From assembly GCF_024436375.1 (NCBI RefSeq), contig NZ_JAFMZM010000001.1, positions 1 to 64,000 of the forward strand: 64,000 bases of DNA, given 5' to 3'. The notes beneath the pieces are model-generated. The model was not told the DNA's origin and ran no database searches. It worked only from the letters and a program-made list of their open reading frames with translations. The stretch comes from Nocardioides astragali. Its GTDB lineage: Bacteria > Actinomycetota > Actinomycetes > Propionibacteriales > Nocardioidaceae. Below are positions 53,680-62,284 of the stretch, one piece after another; position 1 is the first letter of the stretch; the number at the start of each line of letters is the position of its first letter. Both the position numbers and the translations under genes were made by a program.

Positions 53680-54812
53680 CGCATGCCGCCCTCGTCGGCG
53701 CGATCGGCCATGAAGGCCACGAACTCCTGGAGCGTGCTCGCGCCGCCGGCCTTGACCTCCGCGACCGTGGTGATCGCGTCCGGGCCGTCGCCGGGACCAC
53801 CCACCGCCAGGACGAACCAGCGCTGTTCCTTCCACTCGAGCAGGGCGACGGCCGAGACGGCGCCCGTGGCGTGGGTGCCGTAGGCGCGGAGGTCGGGGTC
53901 TGCCCGCTGCTCGAGGACGACGACCCCGGGCTCGTCGGGGACCACCGTGCCGTCCTCCGTCAGCTTGACCGGGCTCACCCCCTCGTGGGGGTCGTCGGGC
54001 GTCCCGCCTTGGAGGGCGACCTGGTCGGCGAGCCACTCCTCGAAGGTGACCCACCCCGAGTCAGCCTCGCTGGTCCAGCTCGCGCCCGTGCCGCCGTCCA
54101 TGACCAGCATCCAGGTGGTGACGCCGCCCTTGCGCAGCACGAGCCCGACCGACGGGAGGTCGGATGCCAGGGGGTCGCGAACCTCCGTCACCACCTCGAC
54201 ACCCGAGCGCACGCGCACGTCGCCCGCGGTCCACTGCACCAGCCCGCCGAACCAGTCGTCGTCTGGCGAGGACGGTCGGCTCGTCATCCCGCCGCCGGCG
54301 ATCTCCGCGGCGACGAAGTCGTCGAAGGAGGCGTAGATCCCCTCGTCGGGGGTGGTCGCCGACCCGGCGCCGCCGTCCTCGCCCCACTCGAGCGTCATCC
54401 ACCACCGCTTGCCCTCGTAGGTGAGGTCGAGGGCGACGGACTCGGAGTCCTTCTCCGGGAAGAGGTCGTCGATCCGCTCGTGCACTACCGCGCCCGGCCG
54501 GATGTGCAATCCGTCGTCGTCCGCCTCGGCCGGCCAATCCCTCTGACCCGACGGGCGGAGGTCCGACAGTGCGGACGTGCCGCTCGGGTCCGTCGCGACC
54601 GGGGTGTCGCTGCTGCTCGGTCCGCGGTCCGGAGCGACGCCCCAGGCGATGCCGCCCACGACGGCTGCCGCACCCAGCCCGGCGACCACCGCAGCCAGCC
54701 GCCGCCGGCGTACGGCGCCCCGCCCGGCGGCGACGTAGTGCTCGACGGCGACGTCCTCGCCCGTGCCGAACGACAGGTCGAGCTCGCGTGCCCAGTCGAT
54801 CTCGGTCTCCAT
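53676..54812 (-). CDS. Membrane-anchored protein co-transcribed with the sigma factor
   Basis: A 378-residue protein with one transmembrane segment near residues 38-58 (LAAVVAGLGAAAVVGGIAWGV), a short cytoplasmic N-terminus (METEIDWARELDLSFGTG) and a large extracellular part rich in Asp, Gly and Trp, with beta-type segments such as RWWMTLEWGEDGGAG and QRWFVLAVGG. Its coupling to the sigma factor suggests an anti-sigma or sensor role, but the usual anti-sigma zinc motif is absent. GGAAGGA precedes the ATG at 54812. Confidence 0.75.
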   Translation of the reverse strand: METEIDWARELDLSFGTGEDVAVEHYVAAGRGAVRRRRLAAVVAGLGAAAVVGGIAWGVAPDRGPSSSDTPVATDPSGTSALSDLRPSGQRDWPAEADDDGLHIRPGAVVHERIDDLFPEKDSESVALDLTYEGKRWWMTLEWGEDGGAGSATTPDEGIYASFDDFVAAEIAGGGMTSRPSSPDDDWFGGLVQWTAGDVRVRSGVEVVTEVRDPLASDLPSVGLVLRKGGVTTWMLVMDGGTGASWTSEADSGWVTFEEWLADQVALQGGTPDDPHEGVSPVKLTEDGTVVPDEPGVVVLEQRADPDLRAYGTHATGAVSAVALLEWKEQRWFVLAVGGPGDGPDAITTVAEVKAGGASTLQEFVAFMADRADEGGMR

Positions 54813-54971
54813 GCTGATCCTTCCCCCGGTGTGAGTCTGGCACCCCTCTACACGGAACGGCGGGGCCATCGGTTGTCACGTGGTGAGACGTCTGCGCGCG
54901 AAGATCGCGACCCGCGAGTAGCCACTAGGGTTGGCACCGTCTGTAGGACCCCTTCTGAGGAGAACTCCCCG

Positions 54972-56006
54972 ATGCCCATCGCCACCCCCGAGGTCTACGC
55001 GCAGATGCTGGACGCCGCGAAGTCGAAGTCCTTCGCCTACCCGGCCATCAACGTGTCGTCCTCCCAGACCCTCAACGCAGCGCTGAAGGGCTTCGCCGAC
55101 GCCGGTTCCGACGGCATCATCCAGGTCTCGACCGGCGGCGCCGAGTACCTCTCCGGCCCGTCCGTGAAGGACATGGTCACCGGCTCCGTCGCGTTCGCCG
55201 CCTACGCCGCCGAGGTCGCCAAGAACTACCCCGTCAACGTCGCGCTGCACACCGACCACTGCCCCCAGGGCAAGCTCGACGGCTTCGTCCGGCCGCTCCT
55301 CGACATCTCCGCCGAGCGCGTCGCGCGCGGCGAGGCTCCGCTCTTCCAGTCGCACATGTGGGACGGCTCGTCCGTGCCGCTCGACGAGAACCTCCAGATC
55401 GCCGAGGAGCTGCTGGCGAAGTGCGCGGCGGCCCACATCATCCTCGAGATCGAGGTCGGGGTCGTCGGCGGTGAGGAGGACGGCGTCGCCAACGAGATCA
55501 ACGACCAGCTCTACACGACCCCCGAGGACGCCATCGCCACGGTCCGGGCGCTCGGCGCCGGCGAGCGTGGTCGCTACATGACCGCTCTGACCTTCGGCAA
55601 CGTGCACGGCGTCTACAAGCCCGGCAACGTCAGGCTGCGCCCCGAGATCCTCAAGACCGCCCAGGAGGCAGCCGCCAAGGAGCTCGGCCTCGGCGCCGAC
55701 GCCCGCCCGTTCGACCTGGTCTTCCACGGCGGATCCGGCTCCACCGCGCAGGAGATCAGCGACGCCGTCGACTACGGCGTGGTCAAGATGAACGTCGACA
55801 CCGACACCCAGTACGCCTTCAGCCGCCCCGTCGCGGCCCACATGTTCGCCAACTATGACGGCGTGCTGAAGGTCGACGGCGAGGTCGGCAACAAGAAGCT
55901 CTACGACCCCCGCGCCTGGGGCAAGGCCGCCGAGGCCGGCATGGCCGAGCGCATCGTCGAAGCCTGCCAGAACCTCCGCTCCGCGGGCACGTCGCTCGCC
56001 GGCTGA
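54972..56006 (+). CDS. fbaA: Class II fructose-bisphosphate aldolase
   Basis: A 344-residue zinc-dependent aldolase of glycolysis and gluconeogenesis, splitting fructose-1,6-bisphosphate into two triose phosphates. ALHTDHCPQGKLDGFV (near residue 90) carries the catalytic Asp and a zinc His, EIEVGVVGGEEDGV the metal Glu region, TFGNVHGVYKPGNV and VFHGGSGSTAQEI the other zinc histidines and phosphate site, and VKMNVDTDTQYAF the C-terminal signature. The ATG at 54972 has GAGGAG 10 bases upstream. A strong terminator follows at 56026-56064. Confidence 0.96.
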   Translation: MPIATPEVYAQMLDAAKSKSFAYPAINVSSSQTLNAALKGFADAGSDGIIQVSTGGAEYLSGPSVKDMVTGSVAFAAYAAEVAKNYPVNVALHTDHCPQGKLDGFVRPLLDISAERVARGEAPLFQSHMWDGSSVPLDENLQIAEELLAKCAAAHIILEIEVGVVGGEEDGVANEINDQLYTTPEDAIATVRALGAGERGRYMTALTFGNVHGVYKPGNVRLRPEILKTAQEAAAKELGLGADARPFDLVFHGGSGSTAQEISDAVDYGVVKMNVDTDTQYAFSRPVAAHMFANYDGVLKVDGEVGNKKLYDPRAWGKAAEAGMAERIVEACQNLRSAGTSLAG

Positions 56007-56025
56007 GCGGGGCACCCCAGACCGG

Positions 56026-56064
56026 CGACGGCGCCCGCCCCTCGAGCAGGGGCGGGCGCCGTCG
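56026..56064. terminator. 16-bp terminator hairpin after fbaA
   Basis: Perfect stem 56026-56041 with 56049-56064 and a 7-base loop TCGAGCA. It lies between fbaA and the convergent carboxypeptidase gene and can end both transcripts. Confidence 0.9.
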
Positions 56065-56076
56065 TCGTACGCGGCG

Positions 56077-58194
56077 TCAGCGACCCCAGCGGCGGGTGCA
56101 CTCCTTGAGGTCGACGCTGACCTGCTGGCCGCGGTCGACGACGATCGGCACGGTCTGGAGGACCTGGCCGCTCTTCTCGCACGTCAGCGTCCAGGCCTCC
56201 ACCAACGGGGCCGTGGTCTGCTCGGTGGCGTTGAACAGGCTCGCCGTGAGCGTGTAGGTCGGGCTGACGGACGCGAAGTTGATCACCCGGAGGACGTACG
56301 TGCCGGGCGTCGGCGCGTTGATCGTCGCCTTCTCCTTGTCACCCACGAAGTTGCCGGAGCCGCCGACCTCCGTGAGCGAGCCGTCGGCGTTCTTGCGGTA
56401 GACCTCGAGGTCCAGGTCGTCCGGGGTCGGCCAGTCGAGCTCGACCTGCATGATCTCCTGGTCGGCCTCGGTCACGACGAATTCGTGGTCGACCGAGGTG
56501 GTGGGCGCCGCCGTGCCGGTGAAGGTCTCGGACCGCGTGGGCTCCTCGTCGAGGAGCTTGACCAGTCGCGACTGGACCACCGGGCGGGTGGACTGGTTGA
56601 CGTCCCAGGCGAAGGTCTTGCCGCTCGTGACCATCGTGGTCTCGAGCGAGTCGGTGAAGTCGTTCTCGGGGCTCCACGTAGGCGTCGAGAACTCCTTGCG
56701 CAGCCGCAGCGTCGCGCCGGCCGGCGCCTTGCCGGAGATCACGGCGTGGCTGGTGCGGCTGACGGCGTTCTCGAAGGCGATGAGGTAGGCCTCGCGGTTG
56801 CCCTTGCCGGCGTACTGCCCGGCCCCGACGTACTCGTCGACGACCTGCGCGAACGGCGGGTGGAACTCGTTGGGACCGATCTCGAAGGTGTAGCCGTAGC
56901 CACCGGTCGCGTTGTAGGACCAGTCCTCGGTGGTGCCGGTGGTGTCGTAGAGCTCCCAGCCGTGGATGTTGGCGTAGCCGTTCTGCGCCGTCATCCGCGC
57001 GCCGAGCTCCTTCATCGCGTGCTCGTCGGGCGCGTCGCCGACGGGGAGCCCGTCGGGTCCGATGGTGGTCGGGTTGACGCCGTTGGGGCGCAGCACCAGG
57101 TTGGAGAAGGTGTGGTTGGAGATCATCATCGTCACCTGACGGGTGGAGATCAGGTGGCGGACGTTGCGGGTCTCCGGCTCGGAGAACGGACCGGCGCCGC
57201 GATAGGTCGGGTCGGCGAACAGGTCCGAGGCGCCGGGACCGCCCCAGAAGCCGCCGTAGTTGCGGTTGGGGTCCACGCCCACGCCGTACCCGCCGTTGGA
57301 GGTCGCGCTGAAGACCGCGCAGGTCCCGTCGGGGGTGTCCTGGCCGTCGATGACCCGGCAGTTCTTGCGCTTGTAGGCGTTGCCGGGGGTGCCGAGGATC
57401 GTCGCCGTGCCGCCACCGTCGGTCGCGCGCAGGTCGACGAGCTGGCCGTCGGTGATGGACAGGTGGAAGCCGTCGGCGTTGACGACCGGCACGACGACCG
57501 CGCGCCCGCGCTCGAGGAGGCCGGTGATCCGCGGGTCGCCGGCTCGGGCGCCCTTGACCAGGTCGACGGCGAACTCCATCGCGTGCTCCCCTGAGGGCCA
57601 CTCGCGGGCGTGGTGCAGACCGAACATCGCGAACGTCGGGCGGCCGTCGCGCGCCGCGACGTTCTTGGCGATCTCCACGCCGTAGACGGTCCGGCCGTCC
57701 AAGGTCTTCTCCGGCATCTCGAGGAGCTTGACGAGGCCGGGGTTGGCGTCCGCCATCGCCTTCATCTCGGCGTTGTAGTCGGCGAGCGTGCGGTAGGCGT
57801 CGCGGCCCGACGGCAGCGACGTACGCAGGGTGGTGGCGGCGAAGAGATCGTCGAGCCGGTTGATCTCCCCCTCGCGACGCAGCAGGTCGGGGATGCGCAC
57901 GCGATAGGTGAAGCCGGCAGCGGTGAGCGCCTCGCGGTCGGCCGCGCTGTGCAGGACCACCTCGATGTAGTCGTGGCCGGCGTGCTCCGTCAGGTCGAGA
58001 CCGAGGGTCTGCAGCCGGGACTTGTCGGCTCGCGTCGGGGTGTCGACTGTGACGAGCTGAGGGGCGAAGACGGCGGCAGCGGTGGTGCCGGCGACGTTGC
58101 CCTGTGCGGCGGTCGGGGCGGTCAGGGCCGCCGCTCCCATCGCGAGTGCGGCCAAGGCGGTGGCCTGGCGGCGGCGGGACGAGCGTGTGCGCAT
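56077..58194 (-). CDS. Secreted M14 zinc carboxypeptidase
   Basis: A 705-residue exported metallopeptidase. Signal MRTRSSRRRQATALAALAMG with cleavage near residue 30, then an N-terminal propeptide-like segment. The catalytic domain has the zinc ligands in FGLHHAREWPSGEHA (near residue 195) and the third His in MMISNHTFSNL near 356; FEIGPNEFHPP near 437 holds the catalytic Glu. A C-terminal region from about 500 with proprotein-convertase-like beta strands (WDVNQSTRPVV, EFVVTEADQEIMQVELDWP) looks like a P-domain/pre-peptidase accessory part. It is started by GGAGGA before the ATG at 58194. Confidence 0.9.
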   Translation of the reverse strand: MRTRSSRRRQATALAALAMGAAALTAPTAAQGNVAGTTAAAVFAPQLVTVDTPTRADKSRLQTLGLDLTEHAGHDYIEVVLHSAADREALTAAGFTYRVRIPDLLRREGEINRLDDLFAATTLRTSLPSGRDAYRTLADYNAEMKAMADANPGLVKLLEMPEKTLDGRTVYGVEIAKNVAARDGRPTFAMFGLHHAREWPSGEHAMEFAVDLVKGARAGDPRITGLLERGRAVVVPVVNADGFHLSITDGQLVDLRATDGGGTATILGTPGNAYKRKNCRVIDGQDTPDGTCAVFSATSNGGYGVGVDPNRNYGGFWGGPGASDLFADPTYRGAGPFSEPETRNVRHLISTRQVTMMISNHTFSNLVLRPNGVNPTTIGPDGLPVGDAPDEHAMKELGARMTAQNGYANIHGWELYDTTGTTEDWSYNATGGYGYTFEIGPNEFHPPFAQVVDEYVGAGQYAGKGNREAYLIAFENAVSRTSHAVISGKAPAGATLRLRKEFSTPTWSPENDFTDSLETTMVTSGKTFAWDVNQSTRPVVQSRLVKLLDEEPTRSETFTGTAAPTTSVDHEFVVTEADQEIMQVELDWPTPDDLDLEVYRKNADGSLTEVGGSGNFVGDKEKATINAPTPGTYVLRVINFASVSPTYTLTASLFNATEQTTAPLVEAWTLTCEKSGQVLQTVPIVVDRGQQVSVDLKECTRRWGR

Positions 58195-58291
58195 GTGTTC
58201 CTCCGGGGGTGAGCCGCGGCGTCGGGGGCACCGCGTCGAGTGGTTCAACGCGGCACCGTGCGCCAGGTCACGCCCCCGGAGGGACAGCAGG

Positions 58292-60019
58292 TCAGCGTGC
58301 CGGTGCGTTCCCAGGGACGTCGTCCGGGTCGCCGTAGCGGTCGCCGTGCGTGTCGTGCGCCGCCAGGTCCTTCTGCACGCGGGGGTCGTCCGCGTCGGCG
58401 AAGTAGTCGAACGGGATCGTCTCGTCGCTGCCGTTGGAGACCTTCATGGCGTTGAGGATCGCGCTGACGACGACCGCGAGCACGACATTGAGCACGAAGG
58501 CAGTGACCGCGATGTAGCCCATCTGCTCCAGGCCGGGGATGAGGGCCGTCGAGCCGCCGAAGTGCTTGCCCGTCACCGGGTTGACGACCTGGTAGGCCTC
58601 GATCGTGCCGTAGACCATGCCGGCCGCCCAGCCCACCAGCAGGCCGTGGCGGTGGAACCAGCGGGTGAAGAGGCTGAACACCACGGCGGGAAAGGTCTGC
58701 ATGATCCAGATGCCGCCCAGGAGCTGGAAGTTGATCGCGTTCTGCTTGTCCAGCGTGAGCACGAAGAGCAGTGCGAACGCCTTCACCAGCAGCGACATGA
58801 GCTTGGAGACCTTCGCCTCCTGCGCTGGGGTGGCGTCCTTGTTGAGCCATTCCTTGTAGATGTTGCGGCTGAACGTGTTGGCCGCGGCGATCGACATGAT
58901 CGCGGCCGGCACGAGCGCGCCGATCGCGATCGCGGCGAAGGCGACGCCGGCGAACCACGACGGGAACATGTCCTCGAACATCTGAGGGATCACCAGCTGC
59001 GCGTTGGGCTCGCCGTCGAGACCGATCGGCTGCGTGCCGGCGGCGATGGCGACCCAGCCGAGCAGTGCGAGCAGGCCCAGCACGAAGGAGTACGCCGGCA
59101 GGATCGCGGCGTTGCGGCGCACGACGTTGCGCGAGTTGGACGACAGCGACGCGGTGACCGAGTGCGGGTACATGAACAGAGCCATCGCCGAGCCGAGGGC
59201 CAGGGTGGCGTACGCCCAGAAGGCCGGCGAGCCGGGGATGAAGGAGGAGGTGGGCTTGAGGCCGGCCTCCACGGCCGCTGCGTTGTTGGACTCCATCTTG
59301 TCCTGGGCGGCGCCGAAGATCGCCTCCCAGCCGCCGACCTGGCCGGGCAGGTAGACGATCGCCACGATGATGACGAGGTAGATGAGGATGTCCTTGACGA
59401 ACGCGATCACCGCCGGCGCCCGCAGGCCGCTGGAGTAGGTGTAGGCCGCCAGCAGGGCGAAGGCGATGAAGAGCGGGGCGTCCTTGGCGAGGAGGTTGTC
59501 GCCCCCGCCCAGCCCGGCCACCTCGAGCACCGCCTGGATGCCGACGAGCTGCAGGGCGATGTAGGGCATCGTCGCGACGAACCCGGTGACCGCCACTGCC
59601 AGGGACAGGGTGCGGTCGTCATACCGGCCCCGGACGAAGTCCGCCGTGGTGACGTAGCCGTGGCGGTGGCTCACCGACCACAGCCGCGCCATGAAGATGA
59701 AGATGATCGGGTAGAGGATGATCGTGTAGGGGACGGCGAAGAAGCCGGCGACCGCGCCGGTCGCGAACATCGCTGCGGGGACGGCGACGAACGTGTACGC
59801 CGTGTAGAGGTCCCCGCCCAGCAGGAACCACGTGATCCACGTGCCGAACTTGCGGCCGCCGAGGCCCCACTCGTCCAGCGACTCCATCGAGTCGGCGCGC
59901 ATGAACCTGCTGGCCATGAACCCGGCGACCGTGACCACGCCGAAGAGCACGATCAGCACCGCGAGGGCGACCCCGTTGATGCCCTCGTCCGCGGCCATCA
60001 CGGTGAGCTGAGGCGTCAT
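58292..60019 (-). CDS. Sodium:solute symporter, monocarboxylate type
   Basis: A 575-residue membrane protein with about 13 hydrophobic segments, of the SSS family (MctC/ActP-like permeases for acetate, propionate, pyruvate). WGLGGRKFGTWITWFLLGGD near residue 50 and FMARLWSVSHRHGYVTTADFVRGRY near 110 are family blocks; ALVPAAIMSIAAANTFSRNIY near 370 is the core helix region. The C-terminal 40 residues are hydrophilic and acidic. The ATG at 60019 overlaps the end of the DUF3311 gene, as is usual for this pair. Confidence 0.92.
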   Translation of the reverse strand: MTPQLTVMAADEGINGVALAVLIVLFGVVTVAGFMASRFMRADSMESLDEWGLGGRKFGTWITWFLLGGDLYTAYTFVAVPAAMFATGAVAGFFAVPYTIILYPIIFIFMARLWSVSHRHGYVTTADFVRGRYDDRTLSLAVAVTGFVATMPYIALQLVGIQAVLEVAGLGGGDNLLAKDAPLFIAFALLAAYTYSSGLRAPAVIAFVKDILIYLVIIVAIVYLPGQVGGWEAIFGAAQDKMESNNAAAVEAGLKPTSSFIPGSPAFWAYATLALGSAMALFMYPHSVTASLSSNSRNVVRRNAAILPAYSFVLGLLALLGWVAIAAGTQPIGLDGEPNAQLVIPQMFEDMFPSWFAGVAFAAIAIGALVPAAIMSIAAANTFSRNIYKEWLNKDATPAQEAKVSKLMSLLVKAFALLFVLTLDKQNAINFQLLGGIWIMQTFPAVVFSLFTRWFHRHGLLVGWAAGMVYGTIEAYQVVNPVTGKHFGGSTALIPGLEQMGYIAVTAFVLNVVLAVVVSAILNAMKVSNGSDETIPFDYFADADDPRVQKDLAAHDTHGDRYGDPDDVPGNAPAR

Positions 60020-60297
60020 CGGTCCTCACCCACCTTGTGCGTGGACATGCCGCGCGCGGAGAGCGTCAACCGGTAGGCCGCGTAGGTCAGTCCCGAGCAG
60101 AGGAAGACCCAGAGGAACTGGTACCAGAAGAAGAAGGGGAAGCCGAGCAGCTCCGGCTCGACCTTCGCGTAGTGCGGCACCCAGAGCAGCACGACGATGG
60201 GGATCGCGAGCAGCACGCCCGCGAGCACCATCTTGCCCTTGTCGGTCGGGGGGACGCCCTGTTCAGGGCGCGACTGTGGAGGGTTCCCGGGAATCAT
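60016..60297 (-). CDS. DUF3311 membrane protein, symporter partner
   Basis: A 93-residue protein with two hydrophobic segments (VLAGVLLAIPIVVLLWVPHYA and FPFFFWYQFLWVFLCSGLTY), the DUF3311 pattern. These small proteins are normally encoded just upstream of an MctC-like symporter and are thought to form part of the carrier. The ATGA overlap with the symporter gene supports this. Confidence 0.9.
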   Translation of the reverse strand: MIPGNPPQSRPEQGVPPTDKGKMVLAGVLLAIPIVVLLWVPHYAKVEPELLGFPFFFWYQFLWVFLCSGLTYAAYRLTLSARGMSTHKVGEDR

Positions 60298-60385
60298 GCG
60301 CGCGACCCTACTGGCGCAGTGAGGGCCGTCACGGCCCCTCGGAGGGCAGGTGCGCGACCAGCGGTCGGTCTCGCGCGACGAGCGG

Positions 60386-60811
60386 TCAGCCGAGCAGCTC
60401 GTCCGCCGCCGTCGGGCTGGAGTCGCGCAGGAAGGTCGAGCACCGCTCCCACTCGGCGGTCTCGCCGATCGCCCGGGCAGCGAGGGCGAGGAGTGCGAGC
60501 GAGCGCAGGAAGCCGCGGTTGGGCTCGTGCTCCCACGGGACCGGGCCGTGGCCCTTCCACCCGTTGCGGCGCAGCTGGTCGAGCGAGCGGTGGTAGCCGA
60601 CGCGGGCGTAGGCGTAGACCGTCACGTCGTCGGCGCCCGCCTCCTTGGCCTGGCCGGCGAGCGCCGCCCAGGCGGCAGGCGACTCCGGATGACGTCGTAC
60701 GACCGCTGCCGGGGCCTCGCCGCCCGCGAGCTCCGCGTCGGCGGGGTCAGTGGGCAGGTGGGTGGGCGGGGGACCGGCCATCAGGTCGCCGCCGAAGGGT
60801 CCGGAGGTCAT
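60386..60811 (-). CDS. DUF3151 protein
   Basis: A 141-residue soluble protein of DUF3151, an actinobacterial family often near fructose-bisphosphate aldolase, as here. HPESPAAWAALAGQAKEAG, VYAYARVGYHRSLDQLRRNGW and EHEPNRGFLRSLALLALAARAIGE are the conserved helices. Function unknown; the tetratricopeptide-like helical pattern is inference. The start could be the ATG at 60811 or one ten codons inside. Confidence 0.85.
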   Translation of the reverse strand: MTSGPFGGDLMAGPPPTHLPTDPADAELAGGEAPAAVVRRHPESPAAWAALAGQAKEAGADDVTVYAYARVGYHRSLDQLRRNGWKGHGPVPWEHEPNRGFLRSLALLALAARAIGETAEWERCSTFLRDSSPTAADELLG

Positions 60812-60892
60812 GGGTCACAGTCTGCCAACCCGGCATACGCGGCTCTCGGCGGGGCGCTGCGATGCCTGGGGGCCCCGCCCGACCATTTTCCC

Positions 60893-60940
60893 ACTCGAGC
60901 GGCCATATGGTCGCTCGAGTGACGCCAAATCGTGCGACGG
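60893..60940 (+). repeat. Left copy of a palindromic inverted repeat flanking the AbiEi-like gene
   Basis: A near-palindrome centred on CCATATGG with arms ACTCGAGCG and CGCTCGAGT, followed by GACGCCAAATCGTGCGACGG. Its reverse complement matches 62206-62252 over the palindrome and most of the 20-base tail. Confidence 0.85.
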
Positions 60941-60977
60941 GCGACCACATCGGTGCACCAGTGCGAGTGATCGGCGC

Positions 60978-62030
60978 TCAGGCGGCGGTAGTGGAACAGG
61001 GCGTCCGCAGTCGCGACGTACGTCGTCGCGGGTGACTGTCCGCGAACCGCCGCAGGTGCTCGGGCAGCTCGCGTCCGAAGCGAGCCTCGGTGACGACGTA
61101 CTCCTTCCGCAGGCGCGTCAGGGCTCGCTCTCGCCCGGCGCCGAAGCAGTCGGCCCAGACGATGCGCGACGCGCCCAGGCCCTCGGCACAGACTGCTGTC
61201 TCCCGAGCCTGCTGCTTCCAGAGCACGCGTTCAGCTGGTTCGGTCGCCACACCGCCCGTACTGACCGGGACGAGCTTCGCCATGCCGTGGCACTCGAAGA
61301 TGTGGCAACCCACGCGGATGTCGCACCACACCACTCGTCCGTCCGCCAGTCCCACGGCGAACTGCGTCTCGATGTCGCCGAGCTCCAGGGAGGCCACGAG
61401 CTCGCGGCCGAGTGTCTCCAGCACCGATTCGGCGCCCTCGTCCGAGTCGGCAACAGCCGCGCGAGCCCGGGCGACGTGTGGGTGGCGAACCATCCGGGTC
61501 AGCTCCGCCTCCAGGTCGGCGAGCGGGACACCCATGTTGCGCACGGAGTCGACGGCCACCAACCCGTGTCGATAGCCGTGCCAGCGCCCGATGTCGATGG
61601 CGGTGCGGGCGTACGACGTCGCAACGAGGTCGTCGACCCGTTCCACGCACAGCGGCAATAGGTCGCGGTGCCGGGTGAGGTCGCCGTTCGTCCGGCTGCC
61701 GGTCGTCCCCACGACGGTCAGGTGGCTGGCCTGGGTGGGCGGCTCGAGCGTGTCGATGCCCAGCAGGCGTGCGGCTGAGTCGTGGCTCAAGGTCGACGGC
61801 TGCCGCGTGGAAAGGGCAGCGGCGCGGTCCTTGAGGATCCACCGTGCGCGCTGGTCGAGTGCTTCGACGTCGATGCGCTGGCAGTAGACGCCGTGGCGCA
61901 CCACTGCCCAGACGCCGCCCGGCCGGGTCAGCGCCTTGATCTCGCGCGCGGTGTAGCCGGCTCGGAGCGCTTGCTGGCGGGAGAACAGGCCGCCCTGGAC
62001 GGCCGCAGCTGCTACGAGTGCTGATCTCAT
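60978..62030 (-). CDS. AbiEi-like antitoxin/DUF559-type protein
   Basis: A 350-residue soluble protein. The N-terminal 70 residues (QGGLFSRQQALRAGYTAREI, RPGGVWAVVRHGVY) are the winged-helix AbiEi_4 domain of type IV antitoxins. The C-terminal half resembles a very-short-patch/DUF559-type nuclease fold (HIFECHGMAKLVPVST, then TRLRKEYVVTEARFG), with FECHG where such enzymes keep an acidic metal ligand. Proteins with this layout are common in Nocardioides and are not always next to a toxin; no AbiEii toxin is adjacent here. The ATG at 62030 is chosen over a TTG at 62045. Confidence 0.75.
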   Translation of the reverse strand: MRSALVAAAAVQGGLFSRQQALRAGYTAREIKALTRPGGVWAVVRHGVYCQRIDVEALDQRARWILKDRAAALSTRQPSTLSHDSAARLLGIDTLEPPTQASHLTVVGTTGSRTNGDLTRHRDLLPLCVERVDDLVATSYARTAIDIGRWHGYRHGLVAVDSVRNMGVPLADLEAELTRMVRHPHVARARAAVADSDEGAESVLETLGRELVASLELGDIETQFAVGLADGRVVWCDIRVGCHIFECHGMAKLVPVSTGGVATEPAERVLWKQQARETAVCAEGLGASRIVWADCFGAGRERALTRLRKEYVVTEARFGRELPEHLRRFADSHPRRRTSRLRTPCSTTAA

Positions 62031-62205
62031 GGCCTCAGGCTGCAACCGAGCGCGCGTGAAGAAGCGAGGCGGACGAGAAGGCTGTGAACGACGGTCGTTT
62101 CACGCCGCCTGTGGACGCGTGGTGGCTCGGACTCGCGGAGGCGACTCAGGCGCAGCGCCCGCGGTGCGGCGGTGGGACCTCCACTGGTAAACCGATACGG
62201 CCGCT

Positions 62206-62252
62206 CGTCGCACGGTATGTCGCGACTCGAGCGACCATATGGCCGCTCGAGT
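62206..62252 (-). repeat. Right copy of the palindromic inverted repeat
   Basis: CGTCGCACGGTATGTCGCG followed by the same CTCGAG-CCATATGG-CTCGAG palindrome. Compared with the reverse complement of 60893-60940 it differs at only a few positions. The two copies enclose the AbiEi-like gene, about 1.3 kb apart. Confidence 0.85.
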
Positions 62253-62284
62253 CGCCATTCGGCGGCGGCGGCAGGCCCGGCCCG

